64,000 bases of DNA from Sycon ciliatum (Eukaryota; Porifera; Calcarea; Leucosolenida; Sycettidae), in assembly GCF_964019385.1 (NCBI RefSeq), contig NC_088655.1:22711627-22775626 (forward strand). The letters are read 5' to 3'. The translations under genes were made by a program, and so were the position numbers. Positions 27,351 through 40,200 of this stretch are shown one piece after another (position 1 is the stretch's first letter; each line of letters opens with the position of its first letter). Under the pieces are notes generated by a model. The model searched no databases. It saw only the letters and a program-made list of their open reading frames with translations, and was not told the origin of the DNA.

Positions 27351-30300
27351 TCAACAGTCAGTACTAGAAACAGGTGCTTTAGCGGCTGATTGTTCACCAT
27401 TTGCCGGCGCAGATTTGAACCTTACTCCGGTGAACGAGAACGTGGTGAATGACCTCTCCTGCTTGTGTGGAGACAAGTCCAGGTCAGAGCCGCCCTCCGG
27501 CAGTGGCGTTGCTGTGGCAGCAGTGTCCGTGTTCCTACCCCGTGCTAGCCGCACTGACTTGCGCAATGTCGCCTGACTGGTCAGGGCCGTGGCATTGCTG
27601 GCTGAAACAAGTGCGTACGCATCCTCCTCCTCCACCGCGTCGTCAGCTGTGGCACGGCAGGCGGTCGCTGCTGCCGCATAGTTGATTGCAGATGCGATGC
27701 ACAGCTCTGCAGAGCGGCTATCATTGCATGCCTGGACACCGGAGTCTAGGTCGTGTGGAGATGCATCATGATCAGCGTCTGCACCATCAGTAGACATTCC
27801 TGGGCTCTCGTCGAGAGCAGTGGCTGCGCCGTTACCATGGATATCATTGCTCTCCGGTGGTGAGCTGAACTCAGTGGCATGCTTCACAACTGATCCGTCT
27901 GCTCCCGGCTGGACTTGCTCACAGAGAGCATTAATGCTCTTGGTGGCGGCGGCGCCAGAGATTCCCTGTTTTCCACGGAAGTCACGCGCCTTCAAACTAT
28001 TTGCTCTGCGTATATGAGTGGTCTGCAGAGCCCTGGAGACAAGTGAGTACAACTCTTCTGGGGCGGATTGGCCAGAGATTTGCGAATGGCCCTGTTCTCC
28101 ACGATACTCTCGAGCCTTCAAAGTATTTGCTCTGCGTATATCTGGGGTCTGCAGGTCACTCGAGACAAGAGAGTACAGCTCCTCTGTGGTGGACTGGCCA
28201 GAGATTTGCGAATGGCCCTGTTCTCCACGATACTCTCGAGCCTTCAAAGTATTTGCTCTGCGTATATCTGGGGTCTGCATGTCACTCGAAACAAGAGAAT
28301 ACAGCTCCTCTGTGGTGGACTGGCCAGAGATTTGCGAATGGCCCTGTTCTCCACGATACTCTCGAGCCTTCAAAGTATTTGCTCTGCATATATCTGGGGT
28401 CTGCATGTCACTCGAGACAAGAGAATACTGCTCTTCTGTGGTGGACTGGCCAGAGATTTGCGAATGGCCCTGTTTTCCACGATAATCACGAGCCTTCAAA
28501 GTATTTGCTCTGCGTATATCTGGCGTCTGCATGTCACCCGAGACAAGCGAATACAACTCCTCTGTGGTGGACTGGTCAACGGTGGAGCCAGTTTGGGTGC
28601 CGCTGACTTCGTTGTATATACTGCTCCTGTTGTGTGTACTTATCTTCTCCTGCTGCATAAGCACGGCCCTAGCATTCTGTGCGTGGAAGCGCACTGCCCC
28701 CGACAGGCCTTGCTTAGTGGCCTCCGAGCAGTCTGCTGTGGCGGCCAGTTCGCCCGTTACGGTGTTGAACAATGCCACCATTCCGACATCTGTCTCGGTG
28801 ACCTCATACTCCATTGCAGTCTCAGTGTCAATTTCTACGTTGAACACAGACACAGGAACACTGACGCCACGCTTGGATTTGAATGCAAGTTGACCGGTCA
28901 TATCCTTTTCCAATGCCTTCTTGGCTTTTCCAGTTTCATGAACAGAACGCACTTGCTGCACATCAGGCTTGACTCTGGATGAAGCCAAATATTGTGTGAC
29001 TTGGTCCAGACGCACCACCGCTACTGGAGCTGTTGAGCCCTGTTCAAATAGGCCGATTTCCTTGTCATTGACTGAGCAAACACTGCACTGAGCAGTGAAC
29101 GTGCCGTCGAATCCTGGCACGGACGCGAAGATGCTGAGGGGGATAACAGCGCCATAATTGGTGGCAAAGGCGAACTGTCCCTCTTGGTCTTCAATCACGT
29201 TTTGTAACTGGATGGTGTGTATCTTTGCTGTCTGCAGTTGCTGTATTGGGCGAGAGTATACTTCACCAGGTAGGTGCGATGAATACATGGAGGTGGATGG
29301 TGCTTTAGACTCCACGTGGTCTTCCATTGTCATGTCTGCTAAGCAGGTGTTCTCCGACACAAGGCAAGTAGCTACCAGATTACGCGTGCTCTTTTCCAGC
29401 AGTGCATAGCAACCAAACCGATCTACAGCCACTAGACGCTCCTGGAAGTTGCCCTCGTTGACCCTGCCACTGAACACGCTCCTCACTGGCACAGCAATAC
29501 CTAATTTGTCATTCATGAAAGTAAAGTCTCCGGAGGGGTCTTTAACGACAGCTTGCTCGTTGCTATACTGGGGCTGCAGATCAGCCGCGCAGAGAACTGG
29601 CGCGTTCCTAAACTCTTCTCTCAGCGTGGCACGTTTAATCCAGGTGGCCTGGTTGATCTCGTCGGCACTGGCAACTGCCAGCAGGTCAGACGTTGTATTG
29701 TCGAACAAAGCACAGCTTTCGTCGGGGTCGCTCATCACGACATAGTCCTGTAGCTGGACTTCAGCGATCGGCACACCGAAGGCATTCAGCGGCACCAGGC
29801 GACCGGTAGTGGCTTCAAGGACGTACTGTCCGTGGACGCGCTTCACTTTGCCCAGCGTTGGTGCTGTGAAACCTCGCAATTGCGCGGTCGCACCTTGGAT
29901 TCTGTCGAAAGACGAGGTGGTATCATACACTGGCCCACCTTCACTGCTAACTGAAGTTGGATAATCAGCGAACGTCTCTGTGTAAAGGTCCTCGTCGTTT
30001 GTGATCCATTCTGCATCCTGGAAGATTTTGGTTTTGTCGAGGGCGTGCCCAGTATCACAGGTAGAATGAGTATTACCCTCAGGCACCATGGAGTATGTAC
30101 TGATTGAGGAAGGCACCGCTGCTAACACCGGTGTCTGATCTAAGTGGTCCATGTCCTTCACATAGATAGCCTCGGAATCCTCTGAGGGGTCCCGAAACGT
30201 CTGGAGGACACGCTTCACCAGAGATACTGGGTTGAAACGGGTGCCGCTGGCCCTTGCCAGCGGCTGCTGCCGCTGAGGTTCTGCATTCCACTGTTCGAGT

Positions 30301-30963
30301 TGTGAATGCCCATGCTCCTGTTCGTCACCGTGTGGTTTGTTTGATGCAGATGTCTGGTCTGGCTCAGGTGCGCTGCGATCCTTCTCCGGGTCATTGCTGG
30401 CTGCATCGGGACCCCATGTCTCGCCGCAATATTGTCCATTATAAATCCCTTGAATGGTGTCTAGTGAGGCTGATGACACCAGTGTGGTGAATGAGGAACA
30501 AACACTGCCAAGCATCTGATGTTGGCTTGCAAGGGGCGAGTCTATCTGGCTGAAGCTGTTCTTCACCAAGTAATGTTTTCCAATGTCAGCACTCCTGGCA
30601 CCATAGCCAGCCGGAGAATCCGGGGGCTCGCCGACTTTTTCATGCTGAGAAAGGATATTGACTGGCGGCAACGACTTGTCTTCGTTGTCCAATTGTTTAG
30701 TGAAGCTCAGTTCGAACTCGTTTGGTCTGGATTTTTCGCCCTGTGAAGGTAAATCGCCATATGGCAGTCGCTGTTGCTCTCTGTCCATGCTTTTGGTAAA
30801 GCCAAATTCAAATTCGCTTGGTCTGTAGCGGCCATCGTGTGATGGCTCGCAGATGGCATAGTCTCTGTTGCGCTTGCCCTCGTAAGCAGCATCATACTTG
30901 CTCTCATGTTTATAAGCATATTCTCCGGCGTCATCGTAAATAGTCCCATCGGCAGACTTGTGC
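27351..30963 (-). CDS. Cytoplasmic exon: tyrosine motifs, four-fold unknown domain, five 42-aa repeats
   Basis: This exon of 3,613 bp has no stop until TGA/TAA at 27351. Numbering from the first Met of the frame (30992), it holds: a Tyr-rich start ([24 protein letters not shown]; 17-48); a two-copy 32-aa motif ([22 protein letters not shown]; 57-119); a low-complexity part; four diverged copies of an about 65-aa domain (about 382-450, 484-550, 597-662, 694-757) with the pattern G-Q-[FY]-x-F near the start, a V-P-[LV] strand and a closing A-L-F; five 42-aa repeats (808-1012) each with EELYSLV or a variant; and a tail with AYALV near 1126. Y-x-x-[LV] sites are possible SH2-binding motifs if phosphorylated. 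I recognise no known domain. The exon start is set by the acceptor at 30964-30966. Confidence 0.85.
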
Positions 30964-33818
30964 CTGTGCATGACAAGGAGAAAGAAAGTCACGTTCCTTA
31001 AAGACGAACGATTAAACCGGGACCTAACGATTTATTAACACCTGACGATATTAGAGATACTCAAAAATTAAGCTTGAGTGCATTTTGTTTTGTCGGAGTG
31101 TCTATGGTCCTGGCTCAACATAGTATTTGGAGCGAGGACCTTTGACAAACCAAATCTTTCCCTGGGTCTTTTCTATCTGGTTTTGCAATATGAGCCGCGC
31201 CACGCTAACAAGTGGCTTAGCGTTTTGCCAAGAAGTGTAGAAAATCACCAACAACGTCACAGTTGGCAAAGTTCTACTTGAGGGAGATCGCGGAAATATT
31301 TCACTTTAAAGTAATAGTTAGTTTGCAAGTGAAGAAGAAGAAAGTGGCTCATGTTATTTTTGAGGAACACTTCCTCAGCATTCCCTCTTCCATCATTGTG
31401 GGGATTTCTCAGCGGTGCCAGAGATCGTGATGGAGCGTTCTAGAGAACGTGGAGGTGTACAGGATGACATACTCTCTCCGTGTGCGCCCAAGCCTACTTC
31501 ATGAAGAAGACTCGCTCATTCCCGTCAGGGCCCACAATTATTTCAAGGAATGCACTGCATACGCGAGCCAAGTTACTTATCTAGTCGTAACTTTGGTTTT
31601 CTTTGACCGATTTTGGTGATCTTGGGCTTTCTGGAAAGCTCTTGGACAGAGGAACACAGCGATAGTCAGCAACCCATCATTAGATCCCCAGAACCAGCGC
31701 TGCAGCGTGATTCGGCGCTCCAAAGCCAGCATTGCGAGCACCCAACTCAAATGCTCTGCCATTTCAACAAATTTCATCGCAGATCGCTCAAATGTTTCAC
31801 GGGAGAGCTGAGAAACATGGCTCTACGATCACGTGAACTATCTGTGGCTGCGTGCGCCGCGAGTCAGCCCCCCCCCCCCAAGAAAACAAGTTCAAAATGC
31901 ACGCACCCAAGCTGACTCTGCTGATCGAATTTGGTTCGAGTCTCATATCTCCGCTCTCCGACCTTGGATCGCCTTCGGGGTTTTTTTGTGCCGATAGCTG
32001 AGACAATTCCAATGTCGATAGACCCGATTCGGTCCAGAGACAGCTGAGTTACGCCAGGTTGCGCTTTGAAAAGAATGCACTGTACACTGGTGCGGATATA
32101 TCCGTACTATGGGCCGCAAATGTCCATGTTTCTCACGGTCATCACGACTAACGCGGCTAGTATAGCTATCGGGAGACGTCTACCAGCCTTACGACTACCA
32201 TTCAGACAAGCTGCCCAGTGAGTTGGTTCTTGCTGTGATGCTTCACTTTGTTTTGGCTACTTTCAAGTGTTCATGACGTGGCATAGCGCATTACTAAATT
32301 TCCTCATTTCAAGAAAATAGAGCCACATGGTGAAGCGATACATTGACTCTACCTGCAAACATATCGTCCCGTCCTCCAGCATCACTTTTCAACGAGAAAG
32401 AAACAAAATCGGCATAACCGGGCCTAGAGGACGAGAGTCACCCTCTCCACTTAAACATCACGACACTGATATAGGCACGAAACAAAAGAACTAAAACATC
32501 CACAAGAAAACTGGTTTCCCACCGCCGCGTTGAATTGGATCTGAGAATGTTTTATTAGGCCACACGGAGTAAGTCTTTGATTTCGGGTAACATGGCCAGA
32601 AAAACTGCTTTGAAGCGAGCCATGCCTTCTCGATGAAGAGATTCCAGCAAATTGCTCAGGGCATGTAATTCGAACAATGCAGCTGTGGACGACAGTCCAG
32701 CCGCCATCATCTACAGCGGCGGAAACGTTTTACCAGTAGAGTTTGAGCTAAAATCAAAATTTCACCACTTGTAGTCTTCGGGGTGCTGAGTCGAATGGTC
32801 GTGGTCCGAGGAAGCTGAGACGCTCCCTTCCTACTTGAATCCCAATCGAACTCGCGCACTTCCACCGAAACTGGGCGACTGTGCCCTACTAGATGGGGAT
32901 TTGTATGCAGAATGTCACTAAAAGCGCCATTTCGTTCTTATAAAAGCATGGATGACCGCAATCAGGCTCTTAGGTCCTCTGTTTTCCTGATTGAATGTCC
33001 ACTTAGTTTGAACAACGAACACAACAATTGAGGACGGCTTTGCAATGAAAAATACAGCTATACTGGAGCTGAATAAAGAAGAAAAAAACCTGCTCAGAAT
33101 GAAACTCAACTATACTCGTACTCTCCAAGCAGGTTCTGTGCATGTGGCTCCTGAATGCGTAATTTCGTGTAACGTGACAGTCGTGGGTCAGTCAAGTGGG
33201 AATTCAAGTCAGCAGGAAAAGTGGTCGCTTCTACGTAGGGAGCAACACACAACTCACAGAAAAAAGTTTCCGTAACTCGATCGGTTATTATTTTCTTGGC
33301 CCTCATATGTTAACTAACATGGACCGCTTTGTTAAGTTAAGCGACTTGGTCTGAACTTTGTCGCTAAGCTCAATAAGTCGTTACATGAAAGGTCGTAATA
33401 TATCCTATAACAACTTTTGTGGCATGATTTGGAGAGAGGAGATCTGCAGCTTGCCGATGGGGCCAGTATTGTCCTGGAAGGATCAAAATAATGTGAATAT
33501 GGAACAAGGAAGTTGAAAAAAAAGGTGTTCATTCCACTTACCATGGACTAGACCACGTCTTCTTCATGGACATGCTTCCTCTCCTATTCTTTGATGAAAC
33601 GACGGTGGCAATCAAAAGCGTGACCAGTACGGCAAAAAGCATCACCCCAAGTGTGATGATCATTATTTGCCAATTGCTCGCGCCGATTGTCACCTTTTTT
33701 TTGTCTTTCTCTGTGCCAACAAGAAAAAAACGTTTGCCGATTACTACATGCCAGTGAGAATCTAAAGTGAAAAAAATGCTAATACAGCCGAGCAGAAACC
33801 TATTTTCCATAATCTCTC

Positions 33819-33889
<71 letters not shown>

Positions 33890-34092
33890 TTCCCTCGCTC
33901 TGTCTCTGTCTCTGTCTCTCCCTCTCTCCGTCTCTGTCTCTCTCCGTCTTTCTCTTTCTTTATGTCTCTGCCTCTCTGCTTCTCCGTCTCTCCGTCTCTC
34001 TCTTTGTCTCTCTGTCTCTCTCTCGGTCTCTCTCTCTGTCTCTGTCTGTCTCTCTCTCTCTTTCTCTCGACGCTCGCTCGCTCTCTCTCTCT

Positions 34093-34127
<35 letters not shown>

Positions 34128-34153
34128 GCTCGCTCACTCTCTCTCTCTCTCTC

Positions 34154-34232
<79 letters not shown>

Positions 34233-37200
34233 ATTTTTATTTATTTATTTATTTATTTCTGCACCTCGTAGCATGTCAAGACAGCCAATTGAATTGAGGA
34301 GAGGGTGAGACCAACCACGGAAGAAGAGAAAAAAAGAAAATGAAGAGCACGTACACAAAGTGGGAAGGGATTAGCAACTTAAAAGCAATGGGATGCTCAG
34401 CGAGCTATGCAGCGGAAGTGGGGACTGTGACTTTGTTTACTAGGAGATACTGAAGTGCTGTCTGACGAGGGTACGGAATTTGGGCATATCTGGGGCTTGT
34501 CTAACACTGGGAGGCAGTTGGAGCCACGTGGAGTAGGAGGAAAAGAAAGGGGAATTTACGAATAGGGTAGACCTAGCTAGGGGGAGATGAACGCAGCTTC
34601 GGGTGGTGCCACCTGAATTGAACCAATTAAGGGACTGTAAATGAGCAGGGTGCTGGTCAAGAAAAATTGAATGTGCCAGGGTGCACTTGGAAGCATCAAG
34701 GTAATGTTGCAGAGTGGCAGTGGATGCAGCAGCATACAAGTCTAGATTTGTGATATAACGATCAGTATCTATCTATCTCTTTATCTATCTATCTATCGAT
34801 CTATCTATATTATTTCTATCTATCCCCTAACAAAATAAGAATAAGAAAAATAAAAATATTAACTGGTTTGAGGGAAAGAGAGAAACGGGAAAATAGAAAT
34901 AATAAAAATAATAAAGAGTATAATAGATGCAGACATGGCCAGACAAAAACGAGTTAATGGAATTTTTAAGGATTATTATTATTCTTGTATCTGTACATCA
35001 AGTATTACAAAATAATTGAGAGGCTTTGAATCGTTTAAAAAAATCAGCATCATCATGTAACTTAAGAGAGCATGTCTGAGAAAACCAGAACATATGTGCA
35101 AGTCGATCTCTCAGATTTCGCTCAAATTTTGCAGGTAGGTTTGCTTTGGGGTGTAGATCGACATTCCAAAGCCCGCGCAAAATCTTTTGAAGGGAACCAT
35201 GAAATTGGCATACCCCTCAATATTGGCCCAATATTGGCACGATTTATGGGTCTACAAACGAGCCACGGCACAGCGTACAAGAACAAGCTACGAACAAAAC
35301 TCCATCAAGCCATCATTACCTCACCTTAGAAGAGTTCTTGGGGCAGCACCACTTAGCCACGCGAGCATCCTAGAGGACGAGGGCAATCATCCCTTGACGC
35401 CACAAATGATCGTCTTGAAAATAGCCAAATTACAAGCGCTGATAAAACAGCGAGCTACGTCCTCAATTAGCAAACGCTATACACCGGCAGATAGTAGAAC
35501 ACCTCTTCTAGCACTGAGGACATGTCCCCCATCATCCTTTTGGGGTTTTCTTGAAATAAACAATTTTGAATTTTTCCACTCGACCATTCTGAAATACGTC
35601 CAAACTCATACCTGCGCACGAAAGCTCGCCCCTCCGAGACGTCTAGTCAGCAATTTCTACTCCAACACCACTCCCAACGCTGCAGAACAAAGTGTATTGT
35701 TGACTCTGACCAGGAAAAGCAGCGGTGATCACTTGTCACTCCAAACGACAAGCTTCTCCTTGCGCCACCAACAATTTTCGTTGCAACAGTTGATGCAAAA
35801 GTGACTGAATTTTTGCGTGTAGTTTTTGGATTTTACTGCAAGAGGAATGATGAAATCACGTGCCTCGTGACACAAGAATGCCAGGTCTCGTAGATCACGT
35901 TCAGCAGTTGTTCCGAGTCACCTTGATCAAGCGCTCCTGCACTTACATGGATCACCCGTTGATCTAGATCAGATCAAGTGCATCTTGATGTCCAGCTCAA
36001 GAGCACGCATATCGTGTTGTAGGCCTTCCAGCTGGGACTTTCCCTCAACATGCAGCACAGGGCGAGTAGGGTCAAATCACGTTGTTAATGACGTAAGAAA
36101 TCTGCCATGTGGGCGCGCCACATACTTCATGCAACCAGTGCAGTGTTGGCCGCGCGCTGGTCAACTCCAAGCGACCTTGATGGCATGGACCACGCTCATT
36201 CCTTGCTGTTGCAGATCTACGTGGATCATCAGCATGTAAACCAGCCGTAGTTCCTGTTGAACCATGTTCGGGATGAGCGAGATTAGTGTGAAGAAATGCA
36301 TCCCTGTTCTTACTGCAAGAGGAAATATCTCCAAGAATTCTTGCCAATGCAATACTGCTAGCGTTATAACGATAGTTTCTGCATGTTCTGAGCAGAGCAC
36401 GCAAGAAATATAATGCATCTTACCTCCTCCCTCATGGTCCGTGTCGAATAGCGCCTCAGGAACGATCGTGATCGTGTGCATTGTCATGATTGTGTCGTGT
36501 ACCAGAAGCATTATTCTACGTCACGATCAACGTGATTCCTTCATTCCTCTTGCAGTAAAATCCAAAAACTACACGCAAAAATTCAGTCACTTTTGCATCA
36601 ACTGTTGCAACGAAAAATGTTGGTGGCGCAAGGAGAAGCTTGTCGTTTGGAGTGACAAGTGATCACTGCTGCGTTTCCTTGTCAGAGTCAACAATACACT
36701 TTGTTCTGCAGCGTTGGGAGTGGTGTTGGAGTAGAAATTGCTGACTAGACGTCGCGGAGGGGCGAGCTTTCGTGCGCAGGTATGAGTTTGGACGTATTTC
36801 AGAATGGTCGAGTGGAAAAATTCAAAATTGTTTATTTCAAGAAAACCCCAAAAGGATGATGGGGGACATGTCCTCAGTGCTAGGAGAGGTGTTCTACTAT
36901 CTGCCGGTGTATAGTGTTTCCTAATTGAGGACGTAGCTCGCTGTTTTATCAGCGCTTGTAATTTGGCTATTTTCAAGACGATCATTTGTGGCGTCAAGGG
37001 ATGATTGCCCTCGTCTTCTGGGATGCTGGCGTGGCTAAGTGGTGCTGCCCCAAGAACTCTTCTAAGGTGAGGTAATGATGGCTTGATGGAGTTTTGTTCG
37101 TAGCTTGTTCTTGTACGCTGTGCCGTGGCTCGTTTGTTGACCCATAAATCGTGCCAATATTGGGCCAATATTGAGGGGTATACCAATTTCATGGTTCCCT

Positions 37201-40200
37201 TCAAAAGATTTTGCGCGGGCTTTGGAATGTCGATCTACACCCCAAAGCAAACCTACCGGCAAAATTTGAGCGAAATCTGAGAGATCGACTTGCACATATG
37301 TTCTGGTTTTCTCAGACATGCTCTCTTAATTTGTTCACTATGTTGTTGTCACTATTATTATTTTCCTTCCAGTTTTCTGTCGTGCTGAACTTGATAATTT
37401 TCCACTTTGTCACGAGCGTTGTTATCTCATTATCTTTACGCTGTATAAGTTTTAGTCTTTCCAACTTAAGACATTCCCTGTATAATCCTTGATGAGAAGG
37501 GACCGAAAACGTTCGGATACTTTTGACAAGTGCCTTATTGTGACTGGATGTGTGTTTGCGTGGATACTTGCGACCCAAAACTTACCTTCGGTTTTAATAA
37601 TAAAAATAATAATATCTATCTATCTATATGAGCCAGGGACTACAGAAACCACCCTATGGCACTTTTTGGAGAAATTTTTTTTTTTCTCTCAAAATGTTGG
37701 TATGGTATGGTAATGTGCTCAAACAAAATTTCAAGTTGATCTGCAATGGTAAAATGTGCCTAACCACCTATTTAATAATGGCATATCAATTGAGCGATAT
37801 AGAGCAAATTTATGTACACAGTATGTAATGTTCTTTGTATATCTTCATTCTTGCTAGTTAGGCAGTTCAAATGTATAGTGAACTATGCCCTCAGCTTCAT
37901 CCAGTGACGCCTGCGCGCCGTCCACTGAATCTCGGTAGTACTGCCGCTCCTCTTGTGCTAGCGATGTGTGCGAACGCAGCGCCTGGACACTACATTCCGT
38001 CTCTTCCTCTGTACGGGCGACACGAATTTTGTACCGCAGATTGTCACACAAATTGTGACACAATGCGCATACGTCTGTCCTTGGCTTCATCACTTTGATA
38101 CTGTGCTGCCTGTCTCCTCCAAATGTGGCAAAATGACCTGTAATGAACAGGCGAATACTGTGTGACAGTCTTGGTGTAGATGTTGTATGCAGACTTCTTG
38201 TTCTCGGATGCTGGTAAGTATACTGGAGGGTCCTCAGCACGACCTCGCTCCGCTGCAGGTTGACGTAGACCGTACATTTTAGCATAATTATGACTAAATA
38301 AACTGCACTACATCCTGCTCCATGTCTGCTGAAATGGCCAAGTGCTCTGGTGTTCTCCCAGTCAAGCCATGTTGTGCCAGTTGAACGACTCCTTTGTTTG
38401 CTTTTTTTGAAGGCGCTTCATTACATGACTTCCAACAGCAGGAACTGCCATGAACACGTCTTTGCACAACTCGTAACCACGTACATGATAGCGGAAATAG
38501 AAAGGTCGATCACCACCGCCAGTCATCGACTTTCGCATGCTTCCAGTCAGTGCGCCCAGAACAAACTGCTTGAACTGTTGAAGCGCTTTTTCGATTCTCG
38601 CAGTTTAGAGACTTCAAATATGTAGTCCTCGAGCTGCTGCTCTGGGATGACTTTCCAATGATTCTTCGACTTGCATCCACAGCCTCTCTCAATCCCATCG
38701 CGTATGTCCGAGGAGACCACGCTTCACCTGCTCCGTCGTCGGTGGCTCAGGTGCGGGGGTATCTGGTTCGTCATCCGATTCCGAGTATACTCTCCGCGTT
38801 TGAAATTTCCGAGCTGTCGGGGCTTGGCGTTTTCGACACAACACTAGCAGCACTCGAGCTTGCTGTGACTCCATACGTCTTCTTCTCCTTCTGGGTGGCA
38901 TATCATCGCCGTCGCTGTCAGCATCGGCGTCGGAATCGCTCGCGGACGACTCGCGGGTGCCAGCGCTGAATCCGTAAAAATTCTCGTCGTCCGATTCAAG
39001 CGCCTTCGCATCAGGGACTAGTCGACTCCACACAGAATCGAGCTGCGTCGTCTACTAGATGTTGTTGCCATAATCAATCACAGTAAGTGGAGCCTCATGA
39101 GTTACTCGACAATCGCTCGAGCTCGGAATCCTTCCCCGAACACCTAACAAGAGGACAGCTCTTGAGTCTTGTCAAAACAAAAGTGACGAGTTCTGCGCTT
39201 CTCGTAACTTTGAGTCGCGTGACTTTGAAACGTCATAACTTGATTTTGATATCAAACGTCGTAGGGCGGTTTCTATAGTCCCTGGCTCATATATCTATCT
39301 ACAAAGGAGTAATTTTAGCAATTGCCGGCAAAGTGCTCAATGCACAAAATGCAGAGCATTCCTCCCCTCACTCCCCCCCCCCCCTACCCCCCCCCCCCTG
39401 CAGTCACCAGACGACTGATAACAAAGACCTAAGACTAATCATTATGAATCAGATCATGTGTGACATAATGTTGGCACTGACGTATGCTAAGCCAGGCATG
39501 GTTGTGATGGATAAGTATAATATTGGCATTGATATTTGCCAAGACCAGTCATGACGGTGCCGGGTATTGTCCTTGCGCGTATCCATCCATCCATCCATCA
39601 ATCCATCCATCCATCCATCTATCTATCTATCTATCTATCACTATCTGATGAGACAGACAGACTACTGTAAAAGCCATATATATAATTATAACGAAGTGCT
39701 AACTCTAACGAGTTAACGAGGAGAGATCTGTCGTTAAAATGGAAATTGTTATACAGAAATCGATACTTATACTGTCCTATTGAGCATTAAAAATGAGTGA
39801 GAATCGTTACCTTTGGTACACGTAAACGAGACAATTTGGGGAAATCGTTATATTTGCGCCTTGTTAGAATAATGGCTTTTACAGTAGATTGAATTTCGAG
39901 TATTTCAATCACTTTGAGATGAAAATGGAGTTCTTTTTGGAGATGAAGGTTGTGCGAAAGGACTTGATTTTCAGACTTATGATAGCCAGTGCAGGCTTAT
40001 TTTTATTTTATAAGGAAACCCTTCCGAAGTGGTATCAATCCACTCAGCATGGCATTTTCATTCCTCCTGCAGAGTTTCAGCTGATTTGGAATCATGACAA
40101 GGACGCTATGGCGATTTGAAGATCGAAAAACTTCAGTTTAATTCCCGTAGCTATGCAGAAGACGTTACTTCAGTAACATCTGGCGCTAGCCAGGGTCCAC

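Noticed and set aside
28001..28982. Three long + strand open frames opposite the 42-aa repeats
   Set aside because: They are antisense shadows of a repeated coding segment: repeats without stops in one frame stay open in others.
32918..33275. An extra exon between the transmembrane and tail exons
   Set aside because: The two flanking exons already match in phase 2 with strong sites; the segment is better described as a duplicated repeat.
35187..37204. Two 205-codon frames in the inverted-repeat arms as genes
   Set aside because: No recognisable motif, the frame is the same because the arms are copies, and the residue changes do not look constrained.
37486..37525. TTGATGAG ... CCGAAAACG motif resembling a minimal hammerhead
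   Set aside because: The first core base is T instead of C and no stable stem II or stem I can be drawn; the word is common in retroelement 3' ends.
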